A stretch of 20,685 nt of DNA, from NCBI RefSeq assembly GCF_000496755.2, contig NZ_AYKS02000005.1:1-20685 (forward strand), given 5' to 3'. Under the pieces are notes generated by a model. That model was given only the letters and a program-made list of their open reading frames with translations. It had not been told where the DNA came from and did no database searches. Position numbers and translations under genes: made by a program. Origin of the DNA: Serratia sp. DD3. Lineage in GTDB: Bacteria; Pseudomonadota; Gammaproteobacteria; Enterobacterales; Enterobacteriaceae. Positions within the stretch are counted from its first letter, which is position 1, and each line of letters starts with the position of its first letter. Below, piece by piece: positions 1-7,231 of the stretch.

Positions 1-308
1 CTATGTCGGTATTCCACATATTGCCGAATCGCCGTCAAGATATTCTGGACTGGCCCACTGCCCAAACGGTAGTAGACATTTTTCCCTTCCCGGCGTGATT
101 GTACAATCCCCGCACGTTTGAGATGTTGAAGATGCTGAGAAGCATTGGCTATCGTAAGACCAGCGAGTTCAGCTAGCCTTTCAACCGGTCTTTCTCCCTG
201 TGCGATATGTTCAAGCAGTAGCAGACGATGCGAGTTCCCCAAGGAACGTGTCACTTCTGCAAATTCGTTAAGAACTTGGCGTTGACTATCGCCATCGAGT
301 GTTGACAT
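1..308 (-). CDS. ArsR-family winged-helix repressor, N-terminal part (cut by window edge)
   Basis: The reverse complement from an ATG at 308-306 gives an open frame of 102 codons with no stop before the window edge, so the gene is partial. The visible part is a typical ArsR/SmtB winged helix: a first helix with SLGNSHRLLLLEHI (about residues 22-35), then the helix-turn-helix VERLAELAGLTIANASQHLQ (about 42-61) and the wing REGKNVYYRL (about 73-82). There is no ELCVCDL-type cysteine metal site in helix 3. ArsR proteins with this kind of N-terminus often carry a C-terminal rhodanese domain and sense sulfur or redox state; that is family knowledge and the relevant part lies outside the window. 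It is divergent from the DUF2938 gene, with AT-rich palindromic DNA between them, which suggests joint control. Confidence 0.88.
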   Translation of the reverse strand, partial: MSTLDGDSQRQVLNEFAEVTRSLGNSHRLLLLEHIAQGERPVERLAELAGLTIANASQHLQHLKRAGIVQSRREGKNVYYRLGSGPVQNILTAIRQYVEYRH

Positions 309-331
309 ATTGTTTTCACTACCTCATCATT

Positions 332-361
332 CAATATAATAATTGAAATATATTATATCAA
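332..361. promoter_or_regulatory. AT-rich overlapping palindromes, candidate ArsR operator
   Basis: Between the divergent arsR and DUF2938 genes there are overlapping inverted repeats: ATATAATA (334-341) with TATTATAT (351-358), and TTGA (343-346) with TCAA (358-361) around matching ATA/TAT. ArsR-type dimers bind AT-rich dyads of this size close to their own promoters. Function is inferred from position only. Confidence 0.4.
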
Positions 362-467
362 AGGTTGAAGGAGCCCACCAGTTTACTGCTGCTGGCTTTC
401 AATCGAGATTGTGTTACAGAACATATTACGTTTTCCACTTCCGAGAAGCGTAAAAAAGGATCACTAG

Positions 468-962
468 ATGGATGTGTTATTACGTGCAGTGCTGATTGGT
501 ATCGGGGCAACCTTGGTAATGGACCTCTGGGCATTACTGCAAAAACGCTTTTTTAATATCCCTTCGCTCAACTATCAGTTGGTCGGGCGTTGGCTAGGGC
601 ACATGCCAAGTGGCAAGTTTTTTCACCATACCATCATGCAAACAACACAAGTAAGCGGAGAAAAGGCTCTGGGGTGGACAGCACACTATGCTATCGGCGT
701 GGTCTTTTCTCTGATATTTATTTATCTCATGGGGCAAGATTGGCTTGAGCACCCCACATTTTTGGCAGCACTCGTAATGGGAATTATCAGCGTAATAGCC
801 CCTTTCTTTATTATGCAACCTGGATTTGGTTTTGGCTTGGCTGCATCGAAGACACCGCAACCTAATATAGCGCGCCAGCGTAGTCTGATAGCACACGGTT
901 CGTATGGTGTTGGGATATATCTGAGTGCTGTTTTGCTACAGTACTGCTGGCCGATAAGCTAA
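468..962 (+). CDS. DUF2938-family integral membrane protein
   Basis: 164 codons. The ATG at 468 is preceded by AAAAAAGGA (452-460) at good ribosome-binding distance. The protein is strongly hydrophobic with about four membrane segments: residues 4-22, 69-87, 96-117 and 140-158. The pattern VMDLWALLQ near the N-terminus, GWTAHYAIGVVF in the middle, and PGFGFGLAASKTP followed by a HGSYGVGIY segment is what I recognise as the DUF2938 family. Length is normal for the family. Its biochemical role is unknown. It is divergent from an ArsR repressor and is the obvious candidate target; in other genomes such ArsR-linked membrane proteins are often stress or sulfur related, but nothing in this sequence proves that. 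Confidence 0.85.
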   Translation: MDVLLRAVLIGIGATLVMDLWALLQKRFFNIPSLNYQLVGRWLGHMPSGKFFHHTIMQTTQVSGEKALGWTAHYAIGVVFSLIFIYLMGQDWLEHPTFLAALVMGIISVIAPFFIMQPGFGFGLAASKTPQPNIARQRSLIAHGSYGVGIYLSAVLLQYCWPIS

Positions 963-1431
963 GAAAAGTCACTACGCTTTTTGGTAGAGCTCGTAAAAAA
1001 ATTCTTGTTGTACTGTTAACTCTCCATTCATCTGGAGCTTAGGCCATAGACAGATAACCACGCAATGTATTGATTTTAATAGAGTATTTTAATTATTCGA
1101 AAAAACATCCAATACTGTCTCTGGGTAAATTGGTATTATTTATATCCATGAGTTTCCGTTTTTCCTCAAGAAGGGAAACCATGATCCTGATCAGGCCCCC
1201 CACCTTTTCGAGAAGGGCAGAAACCGGAAAAGGCTGCTCCATCGGACGAAACAAGTTCCCAAATCCCTGACTACGCCAGCGGGAATTGAAAATCAAGCAG
1301 CCCCGCACATTTGCGCTGACCAACGTTTCTGCCCGAATGAAGTTCTGCTTCACACAGCTCAGGTCGGAGCGGGCCGTTGTAAGAATATAGTGCTTGCTCA
1401 GAGGCTCATGGAGGCCTCACCACACTCATAG
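963..1431. other. Region without a supported gene; one weak minus-strand ORF
   Basis: The only sizeable open frame is on the minus strand, 1093-1353 (86 codons from a GTG, ending in SIGCFFE). It has no clear Shine-Dalgarno sequence and I do not recognise the product. The frame is also open for some codons upstream of the GTG, so it may be the tail of a decayed longer gene. It sits directly beside the IS3 remnant, which favours debris over a functional gene. I see no convincing terminator after the DUF2938 gene. Confidence 0.5.
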
Positions 1432-1631
1432 GCTGATACCCAGCAACTGACAGAGTGCCACTATCGGTCATTTTGTTTTTAGCCGCGTGATTAGTGCGTA
1501 GGTTTCCCGGTGATTTCTCTCATCAACATGGCAGCTTACTTTAAGATTTCTTTTTCCATCTCACAAGACGTTTTATCTGGACTTTGAGTTGCTGAGTTTC
1601 TCGCTGTTCGGGGGTAATCGCGTTCCCCACC
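1432..1631 (-). pseudogene. IS3-family transposase remnant (end of orfA and start of orfB)
   Basis: Read on the minus strand, 1631 downwards gives GNAITPEQRETQQLKVQIKRL. After a one- or two-base slip it continues as MEKEILK, stop, AAMLM. This is the C-terminal leucine-zipper end of an IS3-family OrfA (usual pattern: PEQREIQELRKQIRRLEMEREILKKA). Further on, YALITRLKTK, stop, PIVALCQLLGIS matches the start of an IS3 OrfB. At least one frameshift and two in-frame stops make it dead. No terminal inverted repeats are visible, so only an internal piece of the element remains. The match is by pattern recognition and not by alignment. Confidence 0.65.
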
Positions 1632-1700
1632 GGCTCAATTCCTCGAAACTCTTGTTGATAAAGTTGTATCCATTAATGAATGCATTGCATATTCCCATGC

Positions 1701-1791
1701 ATGCCGATCACAAAATAACATCCATCCCGACCACCTAATAACATCACAAACCGAGCAGTTTTGCCCCCTCATGGTATTGACTGATCGGCAT
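1701..1791. repeat. 10-bp perfect inverted repeat flanking the istA leader
   Basis: ATGCCGATCA (1701-1710) and TGATCGGCAT (1782-1791) are exact reverse complements 71 bp apart, just upstream of the istA fragment. IS21-family ends carry repeated subterminal transposase-binding sequences, so this may be the left end of that element. I cannot define the exact terminus. Confidence 0.4.
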
Positions 1792-1865
1792 CCATGTTAT
1801 TGCGTGACTTTTTTCCTCGCTTCGTTAAACCCGGATTTTCCCACCTTCATTCCAAAGGAAAGTCC

Positions 1866-2303
1866 ATGTCCACAGGGTCTAATACTGTGCGAAAACTGAA
1901 AGAAATTCTTCGGCTGAAATACCAGGGAAAGTTAACACACCGTCAGATTGGTCGAAGTCTCAATGTCTCCTCAAGTACCGTCTCATATTATGTCAATCGG
2001 GCTTACCAGTTAGATGTTCGCGACTGGCCTTTGAGCGCATTGCGGGATGATGTCACGCTGGAGCACGCCTTCCTCAAGACCCAACCGAACCACAAAACCC
2101 AGCCTAAACCTTTGCCCAACTGGGCTTCGCTTCATCAGGATCTCAAGCGTTCAGACCACAAAGGTGTGACGCTCGAACTGCTATGGCAGGAATATGCCGA
2201 GCGACAGGGTGAGCCGCATTACAGCTACAACCATAGGCGTTATCTGGCTTTAACAGCAATTACTAAAAACCTATTTGTCCTTCCGTTCATTTCACTTTAT
2301 TGA
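1866..2303 (+). pseudogene. istA: IS21-family transposase IstA, 5' fragment
   Basis: From the ATG at 1866 (AAAGGAA at 1854-1860) the frame begins MSTGSNTVRKLKEILRLKY, followed by a helix-turn-helix (about residues 26-48: THRQIGRSLNVSSSTVSYYV), then GVTLELLWQEYAE and PHYSYNH. This is the standard N-terminal third of an IstA of the IS21 subgroup that starts MSTRT..RKLKEVLRLK. Similarity stops at about 2232, where IstA normally continues towards its DDE catalytic core. The frame then runs through unrelated sequence to a stop at 2303. The catalytic domain and the istB helper ATPase are missing, so the element cannot transpose. An upstream in-frame ATG at 1794 gives a non-homologous extension and was not used. 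Confidence 0.82.
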
Positions 2304-2345
2304 ATCATCAGGATGCCAATAAATAATAGCAGAGATACCCTACTT

Positions 2346-3287
2346 TCACTGGTTGCCAGGCGGTTTTGAATTGATTGATCGGCTACTGATATCGACTCGT
2401 TCAGCCAGAAAATCCAGAAAAGCGCGCACACGCAACGGCAGATGACCACCCTGCCCGACATACACGGCATGGATTTCTTCGATATAGCCAGGATTGCAAT
2501 CTTCAAGTACCGGTATCAGCCGACCAGCAGCGATATCCTCACACACCTGAAAGGCGGCAAGACGCGCCAACCCTAACCCAGCCAAAGCAAGACGACGCAT
2601 CGCCTCACCATCACTGACTTGAGCATTACCACTAATGGGTATCACCGTATCCTTGTCACCCTGACGCAATAACCAACCAGGTTGGGCGCGCACGTAATTC
2701 GGCCCGAGACGATTGTGCTGGTATAAATCTTCTGGCGTCACTGGGGTACCATGGCGAGCCAGATAGTCAGGGGACGCAACAATTATCTTGCTTGTCTGCC
2801 CCAATTTGCGCGCCATCAGGTTAGAGCTTTTGAGCGGCCCCGCACGCACGGCCACATCGGTACGCTCCTCCAGAAGATCGATGACCTCATCGGTCAGCAT
2901 AATATCCAGCATAACCTCAGGATAGCGTTCCAGAAATTCAGGTATCAACGGCAGCAGGAAGTGATGCCCGAAGGGCACATTGGCATTGACCCTTAACCGG
3001 CCACGTGGCGTGGTGTTTTCACTGGCGCAGCGATCTGCCTCGTCCAAATCAGCCAGGATGCGCACTACGCGTTCGTAGTAGGCACAGCCTTCTGGTGTGA
3101 GTTGCAGTTGTCGTGTGGAGCGATTCACTAGCCGCGTACCTAGCCGTTGCTCCAGTCGAGCCACCAGCTTGCTGACTGCTGAGGGGGTTATGCCACAGGC
3201 ACGGGCGGCGGCAGAAAAACCACCTAGCTCAATCACACGCACAAATACTTCCAATTCGCCGGAACGGTTGACTTCTTGGCGGGCCAT
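2346..3287 (-). CDS. LysR-family transcriptional regulator
   Basis: 313 codons from the ATG at 3287, which follows a strong AAGGAGGC Shine-Dalgarno six bases upstream. The N-terminal winged helix is canonical for LysR (residues about 10-68: VFVRVIELGGFSAAARACGI, SAVSKLVARLEQRLG, then NRSTRQLQLTPEG). The rest (about 95-300) is the two-lobed effector domain of the CrgA/AaeR-like type, with VAVRAGPL and ARKLG motifs and a length normal for the family. It is divergent from the SGNH hydrolase gene, with repeated candidate LysR boxes in the 111-bp gap, so it probably controls that gene and itself. The effector cannot be deduced from sequence. The tail lies next to IS21 debris, but the gene looks intact. 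Confidence 0.95.
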   Translation of the reverse strand: MARQEVNRSGELEVFVRVIELGGFSAAARACGITPSAVSKLVARLEQRLGTRLVNRSTRQLQLTPEGCAYYERVVRILADLDEADRCASENTTPRGRLRVNANVPFGHHFLLPLIPEFLERYPEVMLDIMLTDEVIDLLEERTDVAVRAGPLKSSNLMARKLGQTSKIIVASPDYLARHGTPVTPEDLYQHNRLGPNYVRAQPGWLLRQGDKDTVIPISGNAQVSDGEAMRRLALAGLGLARLAAFQVCEDIAAGRLIPVLEDCNPGYIEEIHAVYVGQGGHLPLRVRAFLDFLAERVDISSRSINSKPPGNQ

Positions 3288-3306
3288 GGCTGCCTCCTTG
3301 ATGAAG

Positions 3307-3379
3307 TTAATTCACAAATGTTATTCCAATAAGCCGTCTATCGCCATAATGTCTTTTAATTCACAATTAATACACAATT
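3307..3379. promoter_or_regulatory. Triplicated TTAATwCACAAwT element, candidate LysR binding region
   Basis: Three near-identical 13-mers in the same orientation: TTAATTCACAAAT (3307-3319), TTAATTCACAATT (3356-3368) and TTAATACACAATT (3367-3379). The middle copy is the core of a 15-bp dyad, TTAATT-CAC-AATTAA (3356-3370), which fits the T-N11-A rule for LysR sites. The copies lie between lysR and the SGNH hydrolase gene, with the last two about 20 bp upstream of the hydrolase start. That suggests a recognition site plus activation sites. Confidence 0.5.
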
Positions 3380-3398
3380 TAATTTTGAGTTCACTAGT

Positions 3399-4709
3399 AT
3401 GAAAAACCACTTTAAATCATTTTTTATCACTTTATCCCGGGTAGTTCTCACTTGGGCCCTGGTAATGAATGCTGTCACAGTCACCACTGCGGTAGCGGCC
3501 TCGCCTTCTTGGGTGGCAACCTGGGGTGCCAGCCCACAGCCAGTATGGGGGTCAGATTTTCCGCTTCCCACCAATATTCCCACTGAACTGCATGATCAAA
3601 CAGTGCGCCAGGTAGCGCGCATCAGCCTGGGTGGCGAGCGTTTTCGTCTCGTGCTGTCCAATACCCATGGCAGCCAACCGCTCACCGTCGGCAAAGTCAC
3701 CTTCGCACAGGCGCATAACAACCATAGCATTGCTGCCGATAGCTTACGCACGGTGACATTTGGTGGCCAAGAAACAGCGACGATCCTCCCCGGTGCTTTG
3801 TTGGTCAGCGATCCTGTGGCATCACCCATCCCCGCCCTGAATCAGGTGGCAGTAAGCGTTTATCTACCGAAAGCTACCCCTATGAGTACCTTCCATTGGG
3901 ATGGCCGCCAGACTAGCTGGATTGTTGCAGGCGATCAAACCTCGGCGCTGGAACTTAAGGTGACAGAGGCTTCCGCCCAGAGCACCACGGCACGCCCGCT
4001 GTTGGTGGGGGTTCAGGTCAAAACTGAACAAATGGCGCAGGCCGTTGTGGTGCTCGGCGATTCCATTACTGATGGTAATACTGCCAGTCTCGACAAAGAC
4101 AGCCGCTGGCCAGACTTCCTGGCTAAGCGCCTTGCCCCGCAGGGTGTCAGTGTTATCAATGCTGGCATCTCCGGTGCTCGTCTTCTGTCTGACGGTATGG
4201 GGGTCAATGCATTGGCACGGTTAGAGCGCGATGTGCTGGCGCAACCAGGCGTGCAAAGCGTTATTGTCATGATAGGGATTAACGATATTGCCTGGCCGGG
4301 TACCATTTTCGCCCCGCAAAGCCCAAAACCTACATTTGAGGCATTAACAGCGGGTTATCGCCAACTGGCTGAGCAGGTCCATGCTCGAGGCCTGCGGGTG
4401 ATCGGCGCTACATTGACACCATTCGAAGGGGCATTGCCCGGTACGCCGATGGACAATTACTACCAGCCGGATAAAGAGGCCTTACGCCAACAAGTGAATG
4501 CCTGGATACGCCGGAGTGGCAACTTTGATGCCGTTATTGATTTTGATGCGGTGTTACGTGACCCTGTGCATCCTACCCGCCTGCTGCCGCGTTTTGACTC
4601 TGGTGATCGGCTCCATCCTGGCGATGAAGGTAACCGAGCGATGGCAGAGGCCGTTGATCTTAAAATGTTATTTCCCGGCAACAAGGTCTTATTAAAGGCA
4701 GCCCACTGA
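3399..4709 (+). CDS. Secreted SGNH/GDSL-family hydrolase (esterase or lipase-like)
   Basis: 436 codons. A Sec signal peptide is visible: basic start MKNHFK, hydrophobic core to about residue 30, and an AVAA-SPSW cleavage region near 34. After a beta-rich N-terminal domain (about 36-210) comes the SGNH hydrolase core. Block I is VVLGDSITDG with nucleophile Ser222, block II is NAGISG (254-259), block III is GIND (293-296) and block V is DRLHPGDEGN with Asp403 and His406. All four catalytic blocks are intact. The two-part layout (WVATWGASPQP opening plus SGNH) is typical of the lysophospholipase L1/GDSL-like proteins found in many proteobacteria. Likely a periplasmic or exported carbohydrate or lipid esterase; substrate unknown. 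Probably controlled by the divergent LysR. The Shine-Dalgarno is weak (TTGAG). Confidence 0.93.
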   Translation: MKNHFKSFFITLSRVVLTWALVMNAVTVTTAVAASPSWVATWGASPQPVWGSDFPLPTNIPTELHDQTVRQVARISLGGERFRLVLSNTHGSQPLTVGKVTFAQAHNNHSIAADSLRTVTFGGQETATILPGALLVSDPVASPIPALNQVAVSVYLPKATPMSTFHWDGRQTSWIVAGDQTSALELKVTEASAQSTTARPLLVGVQVKTEQMAQAVVVLGDSITDGNTASLDKDSRWPDFLAKRLAPQGVSVINAGISGARLLSDGMGVNALARLERDVLAQPGVQSVIVMIGINDIAWPGTIFAPQSPKPTFEALTAGYRQLAEQVHARGLRVIGATLTPFEGALPGTPMDNYYQPDKEALRQQVNAWIRRSGNFDAVIDFDAVLRDPVHPTRLLPRFDSGDRLHPGDEGNRAMAEAVDLKMLFPGNKVLLKAAH

Positions 4710-4745
4710 CAGGAGCACTAAACCAGGCTTTCCCCTTATTGACTG

Positions 4746-4912
4746 GGCAATCTGGAGCGTTTCGTCAGCCGCCCATAGCCTATACGGATGCCGATAACAT
4801 CCCTACCGCCTAATGGCCGAGGATTATGCACAACGCACCTCGGCCAGACTTATCATTACCGAAGGGCATAAAGATCAGCCAGTCAGAGCAAGGTCTGGGT
4901 ACCGAGTATTCA
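4746..4912 (+). pseudogene. Old Yellow Enzyme (NADH:flavin oxidoreductase) N-terminal remnant
   Basis: Successive frames on the plus strand give pieces that line up in order with the N-terminus of an Old Yellow Enzyme. They are GNLE (4746-4757); P-IAYTDADNIPTA followed by a stop (about 4779-4817; the family has PLTRSRADADNIPTALMAEYYAQR); LMAEDYAQRTSARLIITEG (about 4812-4867); then, after another frame change, GIKISQSEQGLGTEYS (to 4912), where the family has GTQISPQGQG. That is at least two frameshifts and one stop in about 165 bp, and the TIM-barrel core is absent. It cannot encode a functional enzyme. It sits just 3' of the second lysR gene, so it may be the decayed partner of a neighbouring regulator. 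Identification is by motif pattern only. Confidence 0.68.
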
Positions 4913-4951
4913 CAACTCGGAACAGGTGGCTGGCTGGCGCAAATAATGTTA

Positions 4952-5851
4952 TCAAGCCGCGTTCAATCTAATAATCAAATCTCTGAGCCAGCGATAGCCT
5001 ATATGTCCGTGACTACGTTCATGCCAGATAAGGCTGACTTCAAAATCTTCCTTGAGCCAGGGGAGTTCCACAACCCTCAGTGGGGTAAAGGATTCCTGAA
5101 TTAATCGTCGCGGGACTAGCGCAACCAAATCACTCCTTGAAACTATCCCAGGGATGGTCAGGAATGACGCAGCAGACATCACCACCTTGCGCTGGAAACC
5201 TGATGCTGCCAGAACAGTATCAACAGGTGTGGTAAATCCCCCACCGGAAGTTGACACGATAATATGCTGTTGTTTAGCAAAATCATTCATTGTCATTGTG
5301 TCATTGAGATCAGGATGGCCTAAACGCCCAATCAGGACATAGGTTTCATAAAATAAATGATGAACTCTGAGATTTGTTTGCACCTTGTCAGGCGTGGCAA
5401 TGACTGCATCGACTGTTCCCTCCATTAATTGTTGTTCTAACTGATTCGGGTCATAGTTTCGAACAGCAATCCGTACCCCTGGTGCCATGTTTTGCAAGGT
5501 CAGGACAAGTGGCATCACTACCGCTGCCTGTACGTAATCGGTACAAGCCAGTGTTGCAGTCAGTGAGGCACTCTCAGGATTAAAATCTTCCAGCGATTGC
5601 ATGGTATAACGTATCTTTTCCAGTGCCTCCCTCAGTGGAGCTATAAGTTCAAGGGCTTTAGCTGTCGGCGTCATTCCCCGTCGTCCTGGAATAAGCAGCG
5701 GATCTTTAAAGATTTGCCTGAGTCGATTGAGTTGGGCGCTCACCGCAGGTTGGCTGAGATGGAGCCGCATCGCTGCCTTGGTCACATTCTGTTCAGCCAG
5801 TAAAGTCTCCAGAGTCAGCAACAGATTTAAATCCAATTTTCTGGTATCCAT
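4952..5851 (-). CDS. LysR-family transcriptional regulator (NodD/LinR-like)
   Basis: 299 codons from the ATG at 5851, with AAGGA nine bases upstream. A GTG 36 bases further upstream would add 12 residues that are not part of the family, so I reject it. The start MDTRKLDLNLLLTLETLL is characteristic of the NodD/LinR-type LysR group. The helix-turn-helix follows (about 20-45: NVTKAAMRLHLSQPAVSAQLN), then the LRQIFKDPLLIPGRRGMTPT wing. The effector domain (about 85-295) contains HPDLNDTMT and LVALVPRRL motifs. Length is normal. It is divergent from the NmrA-like gene across 92 bp, the usual layout of a LysR regulator and its target. The inducer is unknown. Confidence 0.94.
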   Translation of the reverse strand: MDTRKLDLNLLLTLETLLAEQNVTKAAMRLHLSQPAVSAQLNRLRQIFKDPLLIPGRRGMTPTAKALELIAPLREALEKIRYTMQSLEDFNPESASLTATLACTDYVQAAVVMPLVLTLQNMAPGVRIAVRNYDPNQLEQQLMEGTVDAVIATPDKVQTNLRVHHLFYETYVLIGRLGHPDLNDTMTMNDFAKQQHIIVSTSGGGFTTPVDTVLAASGFQRKVVMSAASFLTIPGIVSRSDLVALVPRRLIQESFTPLRVVELPWLKEDFEVSLIWHERSHGHIGYRWLRDLIIRLNAA

Positions 5852-5882
5852 GTGATGGATTCCTTGACATAAATAAATCGAT

Positions 5883-5911
5883 TTCACTTATCCCTTATTC
5901 GTTCTGATAAT
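5883..5911 (+). promoter_or_regulatory. Candidate promoter of the nmrA-like gene
   Basis: TTCACT (5883-5888) and GATAAT (5906-5911) with a 17-bp spacer form a reasonable sigma-70 promoter 32 bp upstream of the start codon. The palindrome AAATCGATTT (5875-5884) overlaps the -35 and could be part of the LysR site. Confidence 0.4.
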
Positions 5912-5943
5912 GCAATCACGGCATATCTGAGAAATAAGGTGAA

Positions 5944-6912
5944 ATGATGTTATCTGACAATAGACCACGTATAACCGTTTTTGGCGCAATGAGTAAACAA
6001 GGGCGCAGTGTTACGCGTACGTTACTGCAAAGTGGGCGCTATCGTGTGCGAGCATTAACCAGAAATAGCGGTTCATCAATAGCTTTGGAACTGGCGCTCC
6101 TTGGTGCCGAACTCAAAGAAGTCTCCATTGAGCCCAACATGCAACATAATCTGGTTGAGGCATTTAAGGATTCATTCGGCGTGTTTTTAATGACTCCAGG
6201 CTTCATTCCTGAATCCCGCCATACGGATACAAACGAAACAGCGTTGGGGCAACAACTTGCTGATGCTGCTGTTGAGGCCGGGGTGGAACATATTATTTTC
6301 AGCAGTCTGGAAAATGTTGAGCAGATATCAGGTGGTACATTATGGGTCCCTCACTTCACTGATAAAGCCAAAATTGAGGATTACATCCGCACCTTGCCTG
6401 TGATCTCCTCGTTTATTCAGATGGCTTTTTTCTATACCAACCTGCTCGAATATTATCAACCACGTAAAGAAGGTGATCATCTGGTTTTTCCCATCTATCT
6501 TCCAGAGGATTTTCGCGCACCTTTTGTCGACCCACTCACTGCCACCGGGCCGGCAGTACTAGAGATATTTGATCATTCAGAAAAATATTCTGGGTGCACA
6601 CTCCCGGTTATCGGAGAATTTCTTTCCCCTCGCGAACTGGTTGAAACATTCAGTCGGGTTACGGGAAAGAAAGCCGTTTACAGTTCAGCCTTTAGCCGAG
6701 ATGAATTGCTGCAGCATTTTCCTGCCTTTGCCGAGAATAATGCGTTGGTTGATGAGATGACCGGGATGGCAGAATATGCGGTCAAATATGGCTACTTTGC
6801 TAAAAACCGCGACTTGCAGTGGAGCAGGGAAATCAACCCGGCCACCCTGACGTGGGAAGACTTTCTGATAAATTCAGGTTGGCAAGGAGATGCACTCTCT
6901 TTTTCGGCTTAA
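5944..6912 (+). CDS. NmrA/HSCARG-like NAD(P)-binding protein
   Basis: 322 codons; TAAGGTGA lies immediately upstream, and either ATG at 5944 or 5947 could start it. The N-terminus RITVFGAMSKQGRSV (about 9-23) is the first beta strand and glycine loop of an atypical short-chain dehydrogenase (NmrA family). RALTRNSGSS follows the second strand at the cofactor-selecting position, and HIIFSSLENVEQ and PHFTDKAKIEDYIR match the family's catalytic-region equivalents. The usual GATGxQG loop reads GAMSKQG here, so the middle glycine is replaced by serine. Such proteins are mostly redox or NADPH-sensing regulators or quinone/NAD(P)H oxidoreductases with weak or no catalysis. It is probably controlled by the divergent LysR. 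Confidence 0.88.
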   Translation: MMLSDNRPRITVFGAMSKQGRSVTRTLLQSGRYRVRALTRNSGSSIALELALLGAELKEVSIEPNMQHNLVEAFKDSFGVFLMTPGFIPESRHTDTNETALGQQLADAAVEAGVEHIIFSSLENVEQISGGTLWVPHFTDKAKIEDYIRTLPVISSFIQMAFFYTNLLEYYQPRKEGDHLVFPIYLPEDFRAPFVDPLTATGPAVLEIFDHSEKYSGCTLPVIGEFLSPRELVETFSRVTGKKAVYSSAFSRDELLQHFPAFAENNALVDEMTGMAEYAVKYGYFAKNRDLQWSREINPATLTWEDFLINSGWQGDALSFSA

Positions 6913-6968
6913 TTAAGCTGAAAAATGAAATCGCACCTACAGATATATTCTGCAGGTAGAGGTTTGCC

Positions 6969-7130
6969 TTAATAGTTAACCGCTTTGATCATGAAAATGG
7001 TTTGCTGCATGGTATTGAACTCTCGGGCTATTGTGCTGCTGATGCTCACAGTGTTTATAAACTGCATCACTGCCAATTTTTGTTCTTCATTCCGTGGTGA
7101 AGGATGGCTATACGCATCGTAATAAGGGCC
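6969..7130 (-). pseudogene. Orphan C-terminal reading-frame fragment, unknown family
   Basis: On the minus strand an open frame of 53 codons begins immediately after a TAG at 7133-7131, with GPYYDAYSHPSPRNEEQKLA. It continues through MQFINTVS, REFNTMQQTIF and MIKAVNY to a TAA at 6971-6969. There is no start codon or ribosome-binding site at its head. The composition is protein-like, with an amphipathic second half and a natural-looking ending, so it may be the tail of a gene whose front was deleted. The 5' break coincides with the AAGGGCC/GGCCCTT hairpin and the tandem repeat. I do not recognise the family, and chance coding is possible. Confidence 0.35.
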
Positions 7131-7152
7131 CTAGGAAAAAATGGCCCTTTGC

Positions 7153-7203
7153 TCTGAAACAAAAGTGGTTCTGAAACAAAATTGGCTCTGAAACAAAAGG
7201 CCG
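7153..7203. repeat. 17-bp tandem repeat, three units
   Basis: TCTGAAACAAAA begins at 7153, 7170 and 7187, exactly 17 bp apart, with variable fill of GTGGT, TTGGC and GGCCG. The 12-base core is identical in all three units. It lies between the orphan fragment and the stop codon of the GFA gene. Slippage could change copy number. Confidence 0.9.
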
Positions 7204-7231
7204 CCGCCGTTTGGTCAATTGATGCCAGATC

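Larger units (their letters stand above)
6913..7231. other. Gap between nmrA-like and GFA genes: weak hairpins and repeats
   Basis: Downstream of the nmrA-like gene, ACCTACAG (6935-6942) and CTGCAGGT (6950-6957) form a stem with one mismatch but no T-run, so it is a poor terminator. A second stem, AAGGGCC (7124-7130) with GGCCCTT (7143-7149), has an A-rich loop. The gap also holds an orphan frame fragment and a 17-bp tandem repeat, listed separately. No intact gene is present. Confidence 0.6.

Noticed and set aside
365..556. 63-codon plus-strand frame overlapping the DUF2938 start
   Set aside because: It overlaps the better-supported DUF2938 gene, has no ribosome-binding site and the protein is not family-like.
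1701..1745. Resemblance of this stretch to the OYE remnant at 4789-4815 (ATGCCGAT, AACATCC, CCTAAT)
   Set aside because: The shared words are short and differently spaced; no further OYE motif is found near 1700, so chance is likely.
5852..5887. Longer start (GTG at 5887) for the second lysR
   Set aside because: LysR similarity begins at the ATG at 5851, which also has the better ribosome-binding site.
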